Source: JAFGJQ01 sp964586145 (lineage in GTDB: Bacteria; Planctomycetota; Phycisphaerae; UBA1845). From it: 64,000 nt of DNA. The position numbers and the translations under genes are program-made. Position 1 is the first letter of the stretch; every line of letters begins with the position of its first letter. The notes below the pieces were generated by a model, which did no database searches, was not told the DNA's origin, and was given only the letters and a program-made list of their open reading frames with translations. Below are positions 16,414 to 26,180 of this stretch, piece after piece. The stretch is from NCBI GenBank assembly GCA_964586145.1, contig CAZPHH010000006.1:1-64000 (forward strand), read 5' to 3'.

Positions 16414-19400
16414 TTACCGGCGACGTGGCCGGGCGCCGCCTCGTGTGCCGCTGCCGGACGTATTATCCTCCATGACGCCTTGGAGAACACCCTTGATTTC
16501 GTCCGGGCTCATGTTCTTCGGACGAATGATGACGGCCGTCCGGCCGCCCACCGGCCCCTGCTTCTCGAGGGTCCGGATGAGGTTCTCCACCTCTTCAAAC
16601 CGGGACCGCGCACCGGCCAGCAGGATGCTGTTCGTCCGCCGGTCCGCGCTGAGCACCACGCGGTCGGCCTGGGCCTTGCCGCGGCTGGAACTCATGCTTT
16701 CCTTGACCTTGGCGTCGGCGTCCAGCAATTCCTGCAACATGCTTGCCAGCTCTGTTACATCCACACCGGGCTGAAGCGGCACAACCTTGATGCCCGTCTC
16801 CAGGCTCGCGTCCTCCGTGTCGAGCGTGTCGACCATCGTCCGGATCAATGACATGTCCGTCGGGTTCGCCCGAACGATAAGCTGGTCTGACGGATCGTCC
16901 GCGACGATCACAGGGACCATCTGGGTGGCCGTCGCCCCCCGGCCGCCCCGGCCTCGCGCGGTGTCGACGAACATCTGGGTGAGGATGGGCTCGATCAGGG
17001 ACGGCGTAGCGTACTTTAATTTCATGAATTCCGGGCGGTTACCGCCGTCCAGAATCTCCACGTCAATCTCCGCGATGACCGCCGCGACGCGGTCGAGCTG
17101 GTCCTTGCCGCCGGAGACCACAAGCGAGTTCGTAGCACTGGAAACGCTGATTCTCACGTCTCCGCTGAGGCCGCCGGCGGCACCGCCGCGGCGTCCGCCA
17201 GTACTGCTGCCGGGCTTTTGGAGGTACGTTTCCAGGATGCCCTGCATCTCCGTCGCGTCCATGAACTTCAGCGCGAAAGTCCGGATTTCGCCCGGGCCGC
17301 GCTCCGGCGTGTCCAACTGCTCCAGGACGGCCATGATCTCCTCGAACTCGGTGTCCCTCGCCTTGATCAGAAGAGTGTCCGTGCCGGGGGTATGGGTGAT
17401 GGAGATGCCGCCGCGTTGGGGCATCCAGGACCGCCGCCCGCCCCCGCCCCCCTCGGAAAAGACTTCCGTAAGGGTCTGGGCGATGTTGTCCGCATCGCCG
17501 TGCTTGATCTGCACGATGCGGACCTGCTGGGCCACGTCGCTCTTAGTATCCACCTGCTTGACCAGCTCCTCGATCCGCTTCATGTTCTCGGGCGAGGCGG
17601 TCACGAAGATGCTGCTGGAGCCCCAGTCCGGCACGGCTGTCACCTGGTCCCGGGCTGTCCGGCCGCCCCGGAAGGACTGGGTGATCATCTCGGCCACGTC
17701 CCAGACCATCCCGTAGGTCAGCTTGAAGGCTCGGAACTGCCGGTCCTTCTCCAGGTCGGGCTCGACGTCGAGTGATTCGATGAGAGGAGACAGTTCCGTC
17801 ATCTCCTTGTCGCTGGCGAAGACCACCAGGGCATTCGTACCGGGGTCGGCGGAGATGCGCATCTGCTCGCCGCGGCGGGTGCTGACCCGCTGAAACGCCG
17901 CGCTGAGCGTGCGGGCGAGGTCTTCGGCGTTGGCGTGCTCGATCTTGACGACGCGCGTGGCCCGGACCTGGCTGCCCTCCACGTCGACTTCCTTGATGAG
18001 CGAGGCCACCTCCGCATGACGCTTGGCCGAGGCGGACACGACCACCGACTGCGTGCCGTGCTCCACCACCGCGGTCACCTGGTCTCGCGGGCTGGCCCGG
18101 TACTGGCTGTACTGGGCGTTGATGGCGTTGACGATGCCGCTCGGATCGGCGAACTGCACCGGATAGACCTGGACCGTCCGCTCGGCATCGCCGGTGGGCT
18201 TCACGTCCAGGTTTTCCACCATGGCCTGCACCTGCATGAGTTCCGCCTCCGTGGCGAACACCAGCAAGGAGTTGGTCCGCGTTTCCGCGAGGATCTGCAT
18301 GGTGGTATCACCCTGCCGGGCCCGCTGGGTCGCCCGGAACAGGGTCTGGAGCTTCTGGGCGACCTCATCGGCGTTGGCTTCCTTCAGCGGGATGAGGTGC
18401 GTGGTGCGGCTGGTGCCCTCCACGTCAATCTTTCCCAGCAGTTCCTTGATCTTCGCCTGGTTCTGCGGAGAGGCCGTTGCCACCAGGGCGCTGGTCCCCC
18501 ACGTGTAGCCGAACGACACCTCATCTTCCGCCCGCTGCCCGCGGGTGCGTGGGAAGGCGGCGTTCAGGGCGTTGATGGTGGAGCCGGGATCGGCGTACTT
18601 CAGGTCGTAGACCTCCACGATGCGCCCGGTCAGGTTCGTCGGCTCCTGGTCCAGTTGAACGATGATCTGCTCGACCTCCTCGATCTCGGCCGGCGCACCG
18701 GACATGATCAGCAGGTTCATCGCGTCGTCCGGCGTGACGGTAACCGGCAGTTGACCCGTCCGAGTTCGACCGCCCTTCGCCCCGAGCACCTGGTTCACCG
18801 TATTGGCCACGTCCGACGCTCGCGCCTTGTGCATCGTGTAGAAGTGTGTGACCTTGCCCTGCCCCTTGTCGACGTCCAGCTCCTTGAGGAGGCCTTCGAT
18901 CCTGGCATGGTTGTCCAGGCTGGCCGTCACGGCCAACTGGGTCGAAGAGACGACAGCCGGCATAACTTGGTCCTTCTCAGGAAGGCGTGTGCCTGACACG
19001 CGGAACAGCGTGTTGATCGCGTTCGCCGCGGCACTTGCGTCGATCCACTCAAGCGTATAAGACCGCAGGGTCCGTTCCGTTTGCATCTTGGCCGGCACGT
19101 CCAGGGTCGCCACCAGCGTTTTGACCTGCTCCAACTCCGCCTCGGTGGAGAACACCAGCAGGGAGTTCGTCCGCGAATCGGACATGATCTGCATGGTGGT
19201 ATCGCCCTGGCGTGTGCGTGTGGTCTGCCGGAAAAGCTGCTGGAGTCTCTGCGCGACCTCGTCCGCGTTGGCCTCCGTCAACTCGATCGTGTGCGTGGTG
19301 CGGCGGGTGCCCTCGACGTCGATCTTCTCGAGCAGTTCCTTGATTTTGGTCTGGTTCTGCGGGGAGGCCGTCGCGACGAGCGCACTGGTGCCCCAGGTGT

Positions 19401-22400
19401 AGCCGAACGCCACCTCGTCCTCCAGCCGCTGCCCGCGGGTGCGCGGGAAGGCGGCGTTCAGAGCGTTGATGGTGGAGCCGGGGTCGGCATACTTCAGGTC
19501 GTAGACCTCCACGATCCGCCCGGTCAGGTTGGTCGGCTCCTGGTCCAGTTGGACGATGATCTGCTGGACCTCCTCGATCTCCGCCGGCGTGCCGGAGAGG
19601 ACCAGGAGGTTCATCGCGTCATCGGGCACAACCGTCACCGGCAGTTGGCCGGTGCGGGTGCGACCCCGCACGCCGATGATCTGGTTGACGGTGTTCGCCA
19701 CGTCGGAGGCCCGGGCGTTCTTCATGGTGTAGAACTGCTGCACCTTGCCCTGGCCCTTGTCCACGTCCAGTTCTTTCAGCAGGTTCGCGATCACCTCGTG
19801 GTTGTCCGCACTGGCCGTCACCACCATCTGAGTGGTGGAGACCACGGCGGTGCTGACCTGGTCGATTTCGGCCATCCGCACGCCGGAGACGCGGAACATG
19901 GTGTTGATGGCGTTGGCCGCGGCGCCGGCGTCGAGCCATTCGAGCGAGTACGTGCGCGACTCCCGCGCGGTGAGCATCCCGGCGCCTTCCTTGTCCAGTT
20001 CGGCAACCATCGTCTTGATCTGATCGACGTTGGCCTGGCTGGCCAGGACGACGATCTGCTTGCTGGAGACGCGCGGCGTCACCGAGACCGTGAGTTCGGC
20101 CGGGTTGACGTTCTGCACCTGGGCGTCGCGGTAGGCTTTCTGCCGGTTCGCGAACTCCTGGGATATCTGCGCGGCCGCGTCGTCCGCGTTCAGGTACGCG
20201 AGCTGGATGGTCTCGGTGATCAGCGGAATCGTCGGCGTGCCGGCGAACTCGTCCAGCTTGTCGATGACCTGGCCCTTGATCTCCTCCTGCTGCTTGCGGG
20301 TGCCGCGGACGAGCACGGTGTTCGTGGCGAGGTTCGCCTCGGCCCGCGGCGGGTCGAGCCCGTCCAGCGTCCTTCCCCCGAAGAGGTTGTTGATGTTCCG
20401 CGCCACGTCCGCCGCCTGGGCCCGGGCCAGGTGATACACGACCGTCTCGATCGCCACGGGCTGGGCGTCCGGGACGTCAATCGTCTTGAGCACCTCCTCC
20501 ACCAGGCGGAACGTCGACGTGCCGCCCATCACGATGATGGAGTTCGTCCGGGCGTCCGCCGTGGCGCTGAATACGTCCATCTTGGACAGCGCCTGCCGGC
20601 TCCCCCCGGCAAGACCGCGTACCATGGCCTGCATCTGATCCAACACGAGCGTTGCGCGGGCGTAGTTGAGCTTGTAGATCCTCATGTCGATGAGCGTCAT
20701 CGGCTTGTCGAGGATCTCCACCATCGACTCGATCTGCGGCATCAGCTCATCCGGCGCCTTGACGAACAGTTGCATGGTGTCGTCGTCACCGACGATGTTC
20801 ATCACCGCGTCGCGGCCGGTCTGGCCCAGGGCGGTCTTAAGCTTCTCCGCCAGCACGGTGGGCGTGGCCTCCTTGACGAGGATGACCTTGGGCTTGCTCT
20901 CCTCCAGGGCCTTGGTCTTCATGCTCTCGATGCGCTGCGCGAGCTCCTCACGCAGCTCCACGGGGGCCGCAATAAACAGGGTGTTGGTTTCCGATTCGGC
21001 GGTGATGACGACCCTTTTCGCGCCGCCGGCGCTGCTCCTGGAGGTGTAGGCCGTCCCGAGCGCCTTGGAGACGCGGGTGGCGTCCAGGATGCTCGGCAGC
21101 GGGAACTCCATGACCTGGGCGTCGATCTGCTGGTCGAGCGTTTCGATCAGCTCTTCAATCCGGGGAAAGTCGATGCTCAGGGCGCTGATAACCAGGGCGT
21201 TGCCGTCCTCGTCTACAATGACGGTTGGTTCATTCAATCCGGACGGATCGAAGCCGCTGGTCGCCTGCCGGCGGCCCGTCGTTCCGGCCTTGAAGAGCCG
21301 CTCGAGCTGCGGAGCGATCTTCTTGGCGTCCGCATACTTCAGAACGCGGGTCCGCAACTCTCGCTGGGGCACATCCTGGGCTTCCAGCTTCGCCACCAGC
21401 TCTTCCACCAGCTTGATGGCCGGTGGGGGGCCCATCACCATCAGCGTGTTCGTGGCCGGGTTGCTGGTGAGGTTGATGTCCTCCGCCACGTTGATGCCGG
21501 CCTCTTCGGCGCCGGCCATCTCGATGATTTGCTCACCCATCTGGGCGGCCGCCGCGGCAGCGGCCGCCGCAGTGGCCCCGCCGCGCGGCGTGGGTCGCGT
21601 GCCCCCCGTCCGGCCCCGGCCGATGCCCAGCAGCGACTTGAGCAGCGCCTCCACCTCGCCGGCGTTGAGCTTCTTGAGCTCAATGATTTTGAAATCCTCC
21701 TGCTTCTCGCTCTTGCGGTCGATGGTGGCCAGCAACTTCACGATGCTGGGGAAATCCTGCGTGGCGGCGCGGATGACCAACGTCCGCGTCCGCGGATCGG
21801 GCACCACCCGGATGTTGCCGGCCATCGCCGCCATCTGCTGCTGGAGCATCTGCTGCTGTTGCTGCGCCTGTTGCTGCGCCTGCTGTTCCGGGGTCGGTTG
21901 GCCGGGTTCGCCGGGCCGTCGACCGCCCCTTTCCCCTTCCGGCTGGCCCGGCTGACCGGGCTGACCGGGCTGGCCCGGCTGGCCGCCGGGCTGCTGACCC
22001 CGCTGCGTGCGCGGCGTGGGAATTCGCTGCTGAGGGATATTGAACATCGCCTCCAGAAGCTGCGCGGCGACTCGCACGTCCACGTACTTCATCCGGTACA
22101 CGCGAATGTCCGGCGGCAGCGGGACGTCGCCCAGATCGGTCCCGAGTTTGTCCAGCATGTCGCGGATGTCCGTCAGGTCCCGGCCAAGCCCTTCCAGGAT
22201 GAGGACGCCGGTCTGATTGTCGTACCGAATCTTGACCGGCACCCGCTCCGGCTCCGTGGTTTCCGCTTCGGCATTCGTCGCGTCTTCCATGGGGACGTCC
22301 GGGCCGACCATCGCGCGACGTACGTCGTCGACTGTCGCTTGCGGCGAATCGTCAGCCGGCTGGGTGGTCGGCGGCTTCTTCTCTTCGTCGGTGTCGGTCA

Positions 22401-25400
22401 GGGCTGCCGTCGCGGCCACCAGTACATCGAGGTCGGCAACCAGGCCGGCCGGCAGCACGCAAGGGAGCGTCTGGCTTTCCTCAATGCCGGACGTGTCCGC
22501 CGGACTCAGCGGCGTCACCTGCTCAACCAGGCTCTCGTAGTCAATGGCATTCGGGTCCGCGGCGTCCACATCAATTGGAACCCCCGGAAACCGGCTTTGC
22601 AGAATCAGGGCAATCTCCCTGGCGGACAGGCCCACGCGGGGAATCGGCACCGCCAGGGTCTTCAACGCGGTCTGTTCCCTGGACGGCTTGTCGATGTACT
22701 CCCGGATCCACTCCTCCACCTGCGGGAACGTGCCGGGATCACCGCGCAAGGTGAGGAGTTTGGTGAATGAGATGTAATCGACCTTGGGACCCTTACCTTC
22801 CTCGTAGAACTGGTCGATCATGCCCTCCAGTTGAAACACCGCGTCATACGGATCGGCCCACATTAGCTCGATCATCTTGGTGGGAAGATGGTCAGAGCTC
22901 GTTGACCCAACCTGCGGCTCTTCCTCCTCCGTTCCTTCGTACAGCGCATGCAGCGAGTCAATCTGCGCGATCTTGGCCGGGCTGGCCATGACGACCATGG
23001 TGCCGCCCCAGGTGTCCGTCACGAGGGCGATGTCCTTGCCCTTGCGCGGACCGCCCACAGGCGCGAACCAGTCGTCGGTCTTGGGCTTCGGAGGCAGACC
23101 CCCGGAGTCCACCAAAGTGAACACGATGTCGGCGAAGTCTTCCGGGGCACAATTCCGCAACGTGTACACTTTCGTCGACGCCCCCGTGTCCGCTTCCGCA
23201 TCCAGCAGCCGAATCCAGCCCTCCACCTCGTTCACCTGCTCGGCGTGGCCGGCCAGTACCAGGGCGTTGCCGCCCGGAGCGGGCAACACGGTCACGTCCT
23301 GACCGGATGGGCCCGCCGGCGAAGCGGCCGGCGTGGGCGTCGGAGGCGAGCCAGGGGCCCCGCCCCTGCGAGCGCCGCCTCGATCCGGCCGGCGGATCGC
23401 GGCCGTCCGCGTGCCGCCGCTGAGCATGGCGTTGATGGTGTTGGCCATCTCCGTCGCGTCGGCCTTCTCCAGTTTCACCGTGCGGATGACCCGCGGGCCG
23501 TCACCCACGCGATCCAGCTCGGCGATCATCATTTCCGCCTCGGCCATGAGCACGCCCGGGGCAACCACCAACAGCCGGCCCTTGGTCGCGTCGGGCTCAA
23601 CCAGCAGGCTCGCCTGGGCCGGGCCCTTGCCGCCGGGCGCCGCCGCCTTGAGCGCCCCCGAGGCGACGGCCTCGGCGTACTTCATGTCCAGAAAGCTCCG
23701 GAGCAGTTGGGCGGTCTGGTTCGCGTCGGCATTTTCCAGCTCGAAGAAGCGTACCTGGGTCGCGTCGCCCGCCTGCGGCACGTCCAGCTCTTCCAGCAGG
23801 CCGGCAATCTTGCCCATGGTCTCCGTCGGGGCGATCACCAGAAGGCTGTTCCCAATCTCGGCGATTTTGACGTCGCTGCCGGAAACGCTGACCGCCACCG
23901 GCGCCTGAGGCTGATTGCCTGGCCGTCGCGGCGGGCGGCGGACCGGTGCCTGCGGCCCAGCCTGATCCAGGATCAGGGCCTGAATCACGCCACGGGCCTC
24001 GGCCGGCGCGATGTACCTCAGCCTGAACGTGCGCTGCTCCAGGGATGCGTCGATGTCATACCGGGCGACCAGCTCCTCCAGCCGCGTCATCTGGGCCGGC
24101 GAAGCGCCCGCGACGAGCACCGCATCGGCGTCGGCCGCCAGCTTGACGGCCTCGGCCAGCCCCATCTGGGTCAGAATCTGCTGGAGGGTCTCCACGATCT
24201 GCTGAGGCTCCGCGTGCGCCACGGGAACCCGCTGCCACTCGATCGGGATTTCCGCGTCGGCATCAAGGTCCTGGATGAGCGGCCAGTAGCGATCGTTCCA
24301 CTCGTCGTCCGAACAGAGGACGTAGAGCATGTTGGTGCTGTCATCGCCCTGGAACTTCTCTCCGGTTTGCGCGGCGGCGGTTGGGCGACGCGGGGCTTGC
24401 CTGCCTCTGCGGGGCGCGGCGGCCGCCGGGGCCGTCGGGGCTGCCCCCGCGTCCAGGGCCTTGAGCATGTTGGCCACCACGGACGGCCTGGCGTGCCGCA
24501 GCCGGGCCTTGTGCAGGGTTTCCTCATCCTGGGCCACGTCCAGTTCCCTCAGGATGGTGACCGCCCGTTCGATGTCGGCGGCGGTGCCACCGGCGATGAT
24601 GACGGACGTGCCCGACGGGTCGGCCACGAAGCGAAGCCCGCTTCCGTCGCCGTGGATGATGTCAAACAGGGTCTGGGCCTCGGTGACCCGCTTTTCCAGG
24701 TCTGTCGTGTTTTCCATTTCCACTCGCCGGTAGGGGTCCGGCTGCACCACGTCGAACTGGGCGACGAGGTCATGCACCTGCTGCACCTGCTCGTCGTCAC
24801 CGACGACGATGAGCTGGTTCTGGTCCGGGCGAGGGATGATGGTCAGGTTGTCAGCGTTTACGTTCGCCGGAGGCGCGGCCGCTCTGGGCTGGCGGGGCGG
24901 GCGGCGCTGCGGCGCCGCGGGCGCACCCGGGGCGCCGGTGAGGATCGGGTTGGCGATGGAGAGGAAGTCCTCCACGGCAATGTGCTGAAGCTGAATGACG
25001 ACGGGGGCGAAATCGCGGGACTCGCGAATGTCGATCAGGGCCAGGAACTCGCGGATTTCCTGGATCTTCTCGGGCACGGCCCGGAACAGGATACGCCGGT
25101 TCGCGTCGTCGGCGTACGCGTCGATGGGCCAGGCGTCCGCCGCCGTGGGCTGAGGGGCGCCGCGCCGGACCTGGGGGCGGTTCACCGCGGCATCGCTGAA
25201 GCCGCTGACCATCTGCTTGAGGGTGTTCAACGCCTGCGTGGCCGGCACGTACCGGACCTCCAGGATTTCCAGCCGGGTCGGGTTGGGCGTCTGCCCGCCT
25301 TCGGCGAACTTCTTCACCAGTTCAATGAACTTGTTCACGTCGCGGGCCAGCGCGAAGATGGTGATGGAGTTCGTCTGCTGGAACTGAGACGTCAGGACGT

Positions 25401-26103
25401 AGTCCGGCAGGAAATCCCGAAAGGGCGTGAGGTCGTCGATGGTGCCGCTCTCCGGCGTGTAGAGCACCATCACCAGTTCCATCTCGTCGAGATTGGCCTC
25501 GCGGTACAGCGACTCCTTGACGTAGATCCGGCCCTGCGGAAGAAACCGCTTCATGTCCGATACCCGTCGAACCGCGAAGCCGTCCTTCTCCTTCTGGATG
25601 TAGTACTGCTGCGGGTGAGCGAACAGAAGGTTGCGGACCCGACTCAGCACCCTCTCGTAGTCCAGGACTTCCGTGGTCACGAAATTGACGGGGCCGCCCG
25701 GGGGCCGCTCGCCGAGGACGGCCACGCCCGTGGCCCGCTGGAACCCGTCGATCAGGTCGGCGTACGTGCCGTCCTTGATGCTGAACTCGTACTTCCGCTC
25801 CTCCGGCGGCTTGCCCAGGTTGTCCGGGCTGACGATCACGCTGTCGGACACCGGGGCGGAGCGCTCGGCGGGCGGACCCATGTAGTCCTGCGGCTCCGGG
25901 TTGCGAGGCGCACTCCGCGGGGTTGTGCGCCGCTGCACGCCCGTCGAAGAAGTGTTCGACTTGCGAATGTTGCTGGAGGGCGGGTCGGCGCTCGGACCGG
26001 CCGGGGCCAGTTGCGCCCAGACCAGGCAGGCCGCCCAGGCCCAGATCGCGGCAGCCCGTGCCGCCCCGTATGTCGCCGTCTTGTGCGTACTGCTGCGAAT
26101 CAT
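16414..26103 (-). CDS. Giant secretin N-domain repeat protein without a secretin barrel
   Basis: The 3,229-residue product starts at ATG 26103, which opens a long signal peptide (hydrophobic core AAAIWAWAACLVW). A region with EFSIKDGTYADLIDGF resembles an N0 domain (about 100-190). From about residue 260 to the end there are about 34 tandem N1-type domains, each with a V-Y-L-x-Y-A-D-A start, an RTNSLLV-like strand and an IIxxLD end. Low-complexity inserts occur in some loops: a GQPGQPGQP collagen-like and QQAQQQQQ tract near 1400, and an alanine run near 1535. Repeats 20-23 and 24-27 are a recent tandem duplication. No barrel motif is present and the protein ends in a basic GGARPRRR tail. It sits between gspM and gspD in one direction, so it most likely stacks with, or lines, the secretin in the periplasm. 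No function is known to me for such a protein. Confidence 0.85.
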   Translation of the reverse strand: MIRSSTHKTATYGAARAAAIWAWAACLVWAQLAPAGPSADPPSSNIRKSNTSSTGVQRRTTPRSAPRNPEPQDYMGPPAERSAPVSDSVIVSPDNLGKPPEERKYEFSIKDGTYADLIDGFQRATGVAVLGERPPGGPVNFVTTEVLDYERVLSRVRNLLFAHPQQYYIQKEKDGFAVRRVSDMKRFLPQGRIYVKESLYREANLDEMELVMVLYTPESGTIDDLTPFRDFLPDYVLTSQFQQTNSITIFALARDVNKFIELVKKFAEGGQTPNPTRLEILEVRYVPATQALNTLKQMVSGFSDAAVNRPQVRRGAPQPTAADAWPIDAYADDANRRILFRAVPEKIQEIREFLALIDIRESRDFAPVVIQLQHIAVEDFLSIANPILTGAPGAPAAPQRRPPRQPRAAAPPANVNADNLTIIPRPDQNQLIVVGDDEQVQQVHDLVAQFDVVQPDPYRRVEMENTTDLEKRVTEAQTLFDIIHGDGSGLRFVADPSGTSVIIAGGTAADIERAVTILRELDVAQDEETLHKARLRHARPSVVANMLKALDAGAAPTAPAAAAPRRGRQAPRRPTAAAQTGEKFQGDDSTNMLYVLCSDDEWNDRYWPLIQDLDADAEIPIEWQRVPVAHAEPQQIVETLQQILTQMGLAEAVKLAADADAVLVAGASPAQMTRLEELVARYDIDASLEQRTFRLRYIAPAEARGVIQALILDQAGPQAPVRRPPRRPGNQPQAPVAVSVSGSDVKIAEIGNSLLVIAPTETMGKIAGLLEELDVPQAGDATQVRFFELENADANQTAQLLRSFLDMKYAEAVASGALKAAAPGGKGPAQASLLVEPDATKGRLLVVAPGVLMAEAEMMIAELDRVGDGPRVIRTVKLEKADATEMANTINAMLSGGTRTAAIRRPDRGGARRGGAPGSPPTPTPAASPAGPSGQDVTVLPAPGGNALVLAGHAEQVNEVEGWIRLLDAEADTGASTKVYTLRNCAPEDFADIVFTLVDSGGLPPKPKTDDWFAPVGGPRKGKDIALVTDTWGGTMVVMASPAKIAQIDSLHALYEGTEEEEPQVGSTSSDHLPTKMIELMWADPYDAVFQLEGMIDQFYEEGKGPKVDYISFTKLLTLRGDPGTFPQVEEWIREYIDKPSREQTALKTLAVPIPRVGLSAREIALILQSRFPGVPIDVDAADPNAIDYESLVEQVTPLSPADTSGIEESQTLPCVLPAGLVADLDVLVAATAALTDTDEEKKPPTTQPADDSPQATVDDVRRAMVGPDVPMEDATNAEAETTEPERVPVKIRYDNQTGVLILEGLGRDLTDIRDMLDKLGTDLGDVPLPPDIRVYRMKYVDVRVAAQLLEAMFNIPQQRIPTPRTQRGQQPGGQPGQPGQPGQPGQPEGERGGRRPGEPGQPTPEQQAQQQAQQQQQMLQQQMAAMAGNIRVVPDPRTRTLVIRAATQDFPSIVKLLATIDRKSEKQEDFKIIELKKLNAGEVEALLKSLLGIGRGRTGGTRPTPRGGATAAAAAAAAAQMGEQIIEMAGAEEAGINVAEDINLTSNPATNTLMVMGPPPAIKLVEELVAKLEAQDVPQRELRTRVLKYADAKKIAPQLERLFKAGTTGRRQATSGFDPSGLNEPTVIVDEDGNALVISALSIDFPRIEELIETLDQQIDAQVMEFPLPSILDATRVSKALGTAYTSRSSAGGAKRVVITAESETNTLFIAAPVELREELAQRIESMKTKALEESKPKVILVKEATPTVLAEKLKTALGQTGRDAVMNIVGDDDTMQLFVKAPDELMPQIESMVEILDKPMTLIDMRIYKLNYARATLVLDQMQAMVRGLAGGSRQALSKMDVFSATADARTNSIIVMGGTSTFRLVEEVLKTIDVPDAQPVAIETVVYHLARAQAADVARNINNLFGGRTLDGLDPPRAEANLATNTVLVRGTRKQQEEIKGQVIDKLDEFAGTPTIPLITETIQLAYLNADDAAAQISQEFANRQKAYRDAQVQNVNPAELTVSVTPRVSSKQIVVLASQANVDQIKTMVAELDKEGAGMLTARESRTYSLEWLDAGAAANAINTMFRVSGVRMAEIDQVSTAVVSTTQMVVTASADNHEVIANLLKELDVDKGQGKVQQFYTMKNARASDVANTVNQIIGVRGRTRTGQLPVTVVPDDAMNLLVLSGTPAEIEEVQQIIVQLDQEPTNLTGRIVEVYDLKYADPGSTINALNAAFPRTRGQRLEDEVAFGYTWGTSALVATASPQNQTKIKELLEKIDVEGTRRTTHTIELTEANADEVAQRLQQLFRQTTRTRQGDTTMQIMSDSRTNSLLVFSTEAELEQVKTLVATLDVPAKMQTERTLRSYTLEWIDASAAANAINTLFRVSGTRLPEKDQVMPAVVSSTQLAVTASLDNHARIEGLLKELDVDKGQGKVTHFYTMHKARASDVANTVNQVLGAKGGRTRTGQLPVTVTPDDAMNLLIMSGAPAEIEEVEQIIVQLDQEPTNLTGRIVEVYDLKYADPGSTINALNAAFPRTRGQRAEDEVSFGYTWGTSALVATASPQNQAKIKELLGKIDVEGTSRTTHLIPLKEANADEVAQKLQTLFRATQRARQGDTTMQILAETRTNSLLVFATEAELMQVQAMVENLDVKPTGDAERTVQVYPVQFADPSGIVNAINAQYSQYRASPRDQVTAVVEHGTQSVVVSASAKRHAEVASLIKEVDVEGSQVRATRVVKIEHANAEDLARTLSAAFQRVSTRRGEQMRISADPGTNALVVFASDKEMTELSPLIESLDVEPDLEKDRQFRAFKLTYGMVWDVAEMITQSFRGGRTARDQVTAVPDWGSSSIFVTASPENMKRIEELVKQVDTKSDVAQQVRIVQIKHGDADNIAQTLTEVFSEGGGGGRRSWMPQRGGISITHTPGTDTLLIKARDTEFEEIMAVLEQLDTPERGPGEIRTFALKFMDATEMQGILETYLQKPGSSTGGRRGGAAGGLSGDVRISVSSATNSLVVSGGKDQLDRVAAVIAEIDVEILDGGNRPEFMKLKYATPSLIEPILTQMFVDTARGRGGRGATATQMVPVIVADDPSDQLIVRANPTDMSLIRTMVDTLDTEDASLETGIKVVPLQPGVDVTELASMLQELLDADAKVKESMSSSRGKAQADRVVLSADRRTNSILLAGARSRFEEVENLIRTLEKQGPVGGRTAVIIRPKNMSPDEIKGVLQGVMEDNTSGSGTRGGARPRRR
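18188..19969 (-). repeat. In-frame tandem duplication of 891 bases (four N-domains) inside the giant gene
   Basis: Two copies, about 19079-19969 and 18188-19078, align with an exact period of 891 bases (297 codons; for example 19931 matches 19040). The encoded blocks share DKGQGK, RTRTGQLPVT, QLDQEPTNLTG, DLKYADPGST and AFGYTWGTSALV or close variants. The divergence is moderate, so the event is recent compared with the other repeats. Confidence 0.85.
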
Positions 26104-26180
26104 CGTTCTGTCCTCGCTGTCCGGCGGGATCTCCACTGGCGTCCCGCCTCAAGGTCTCGGGGCCGGATCGGTCTCGGCGA

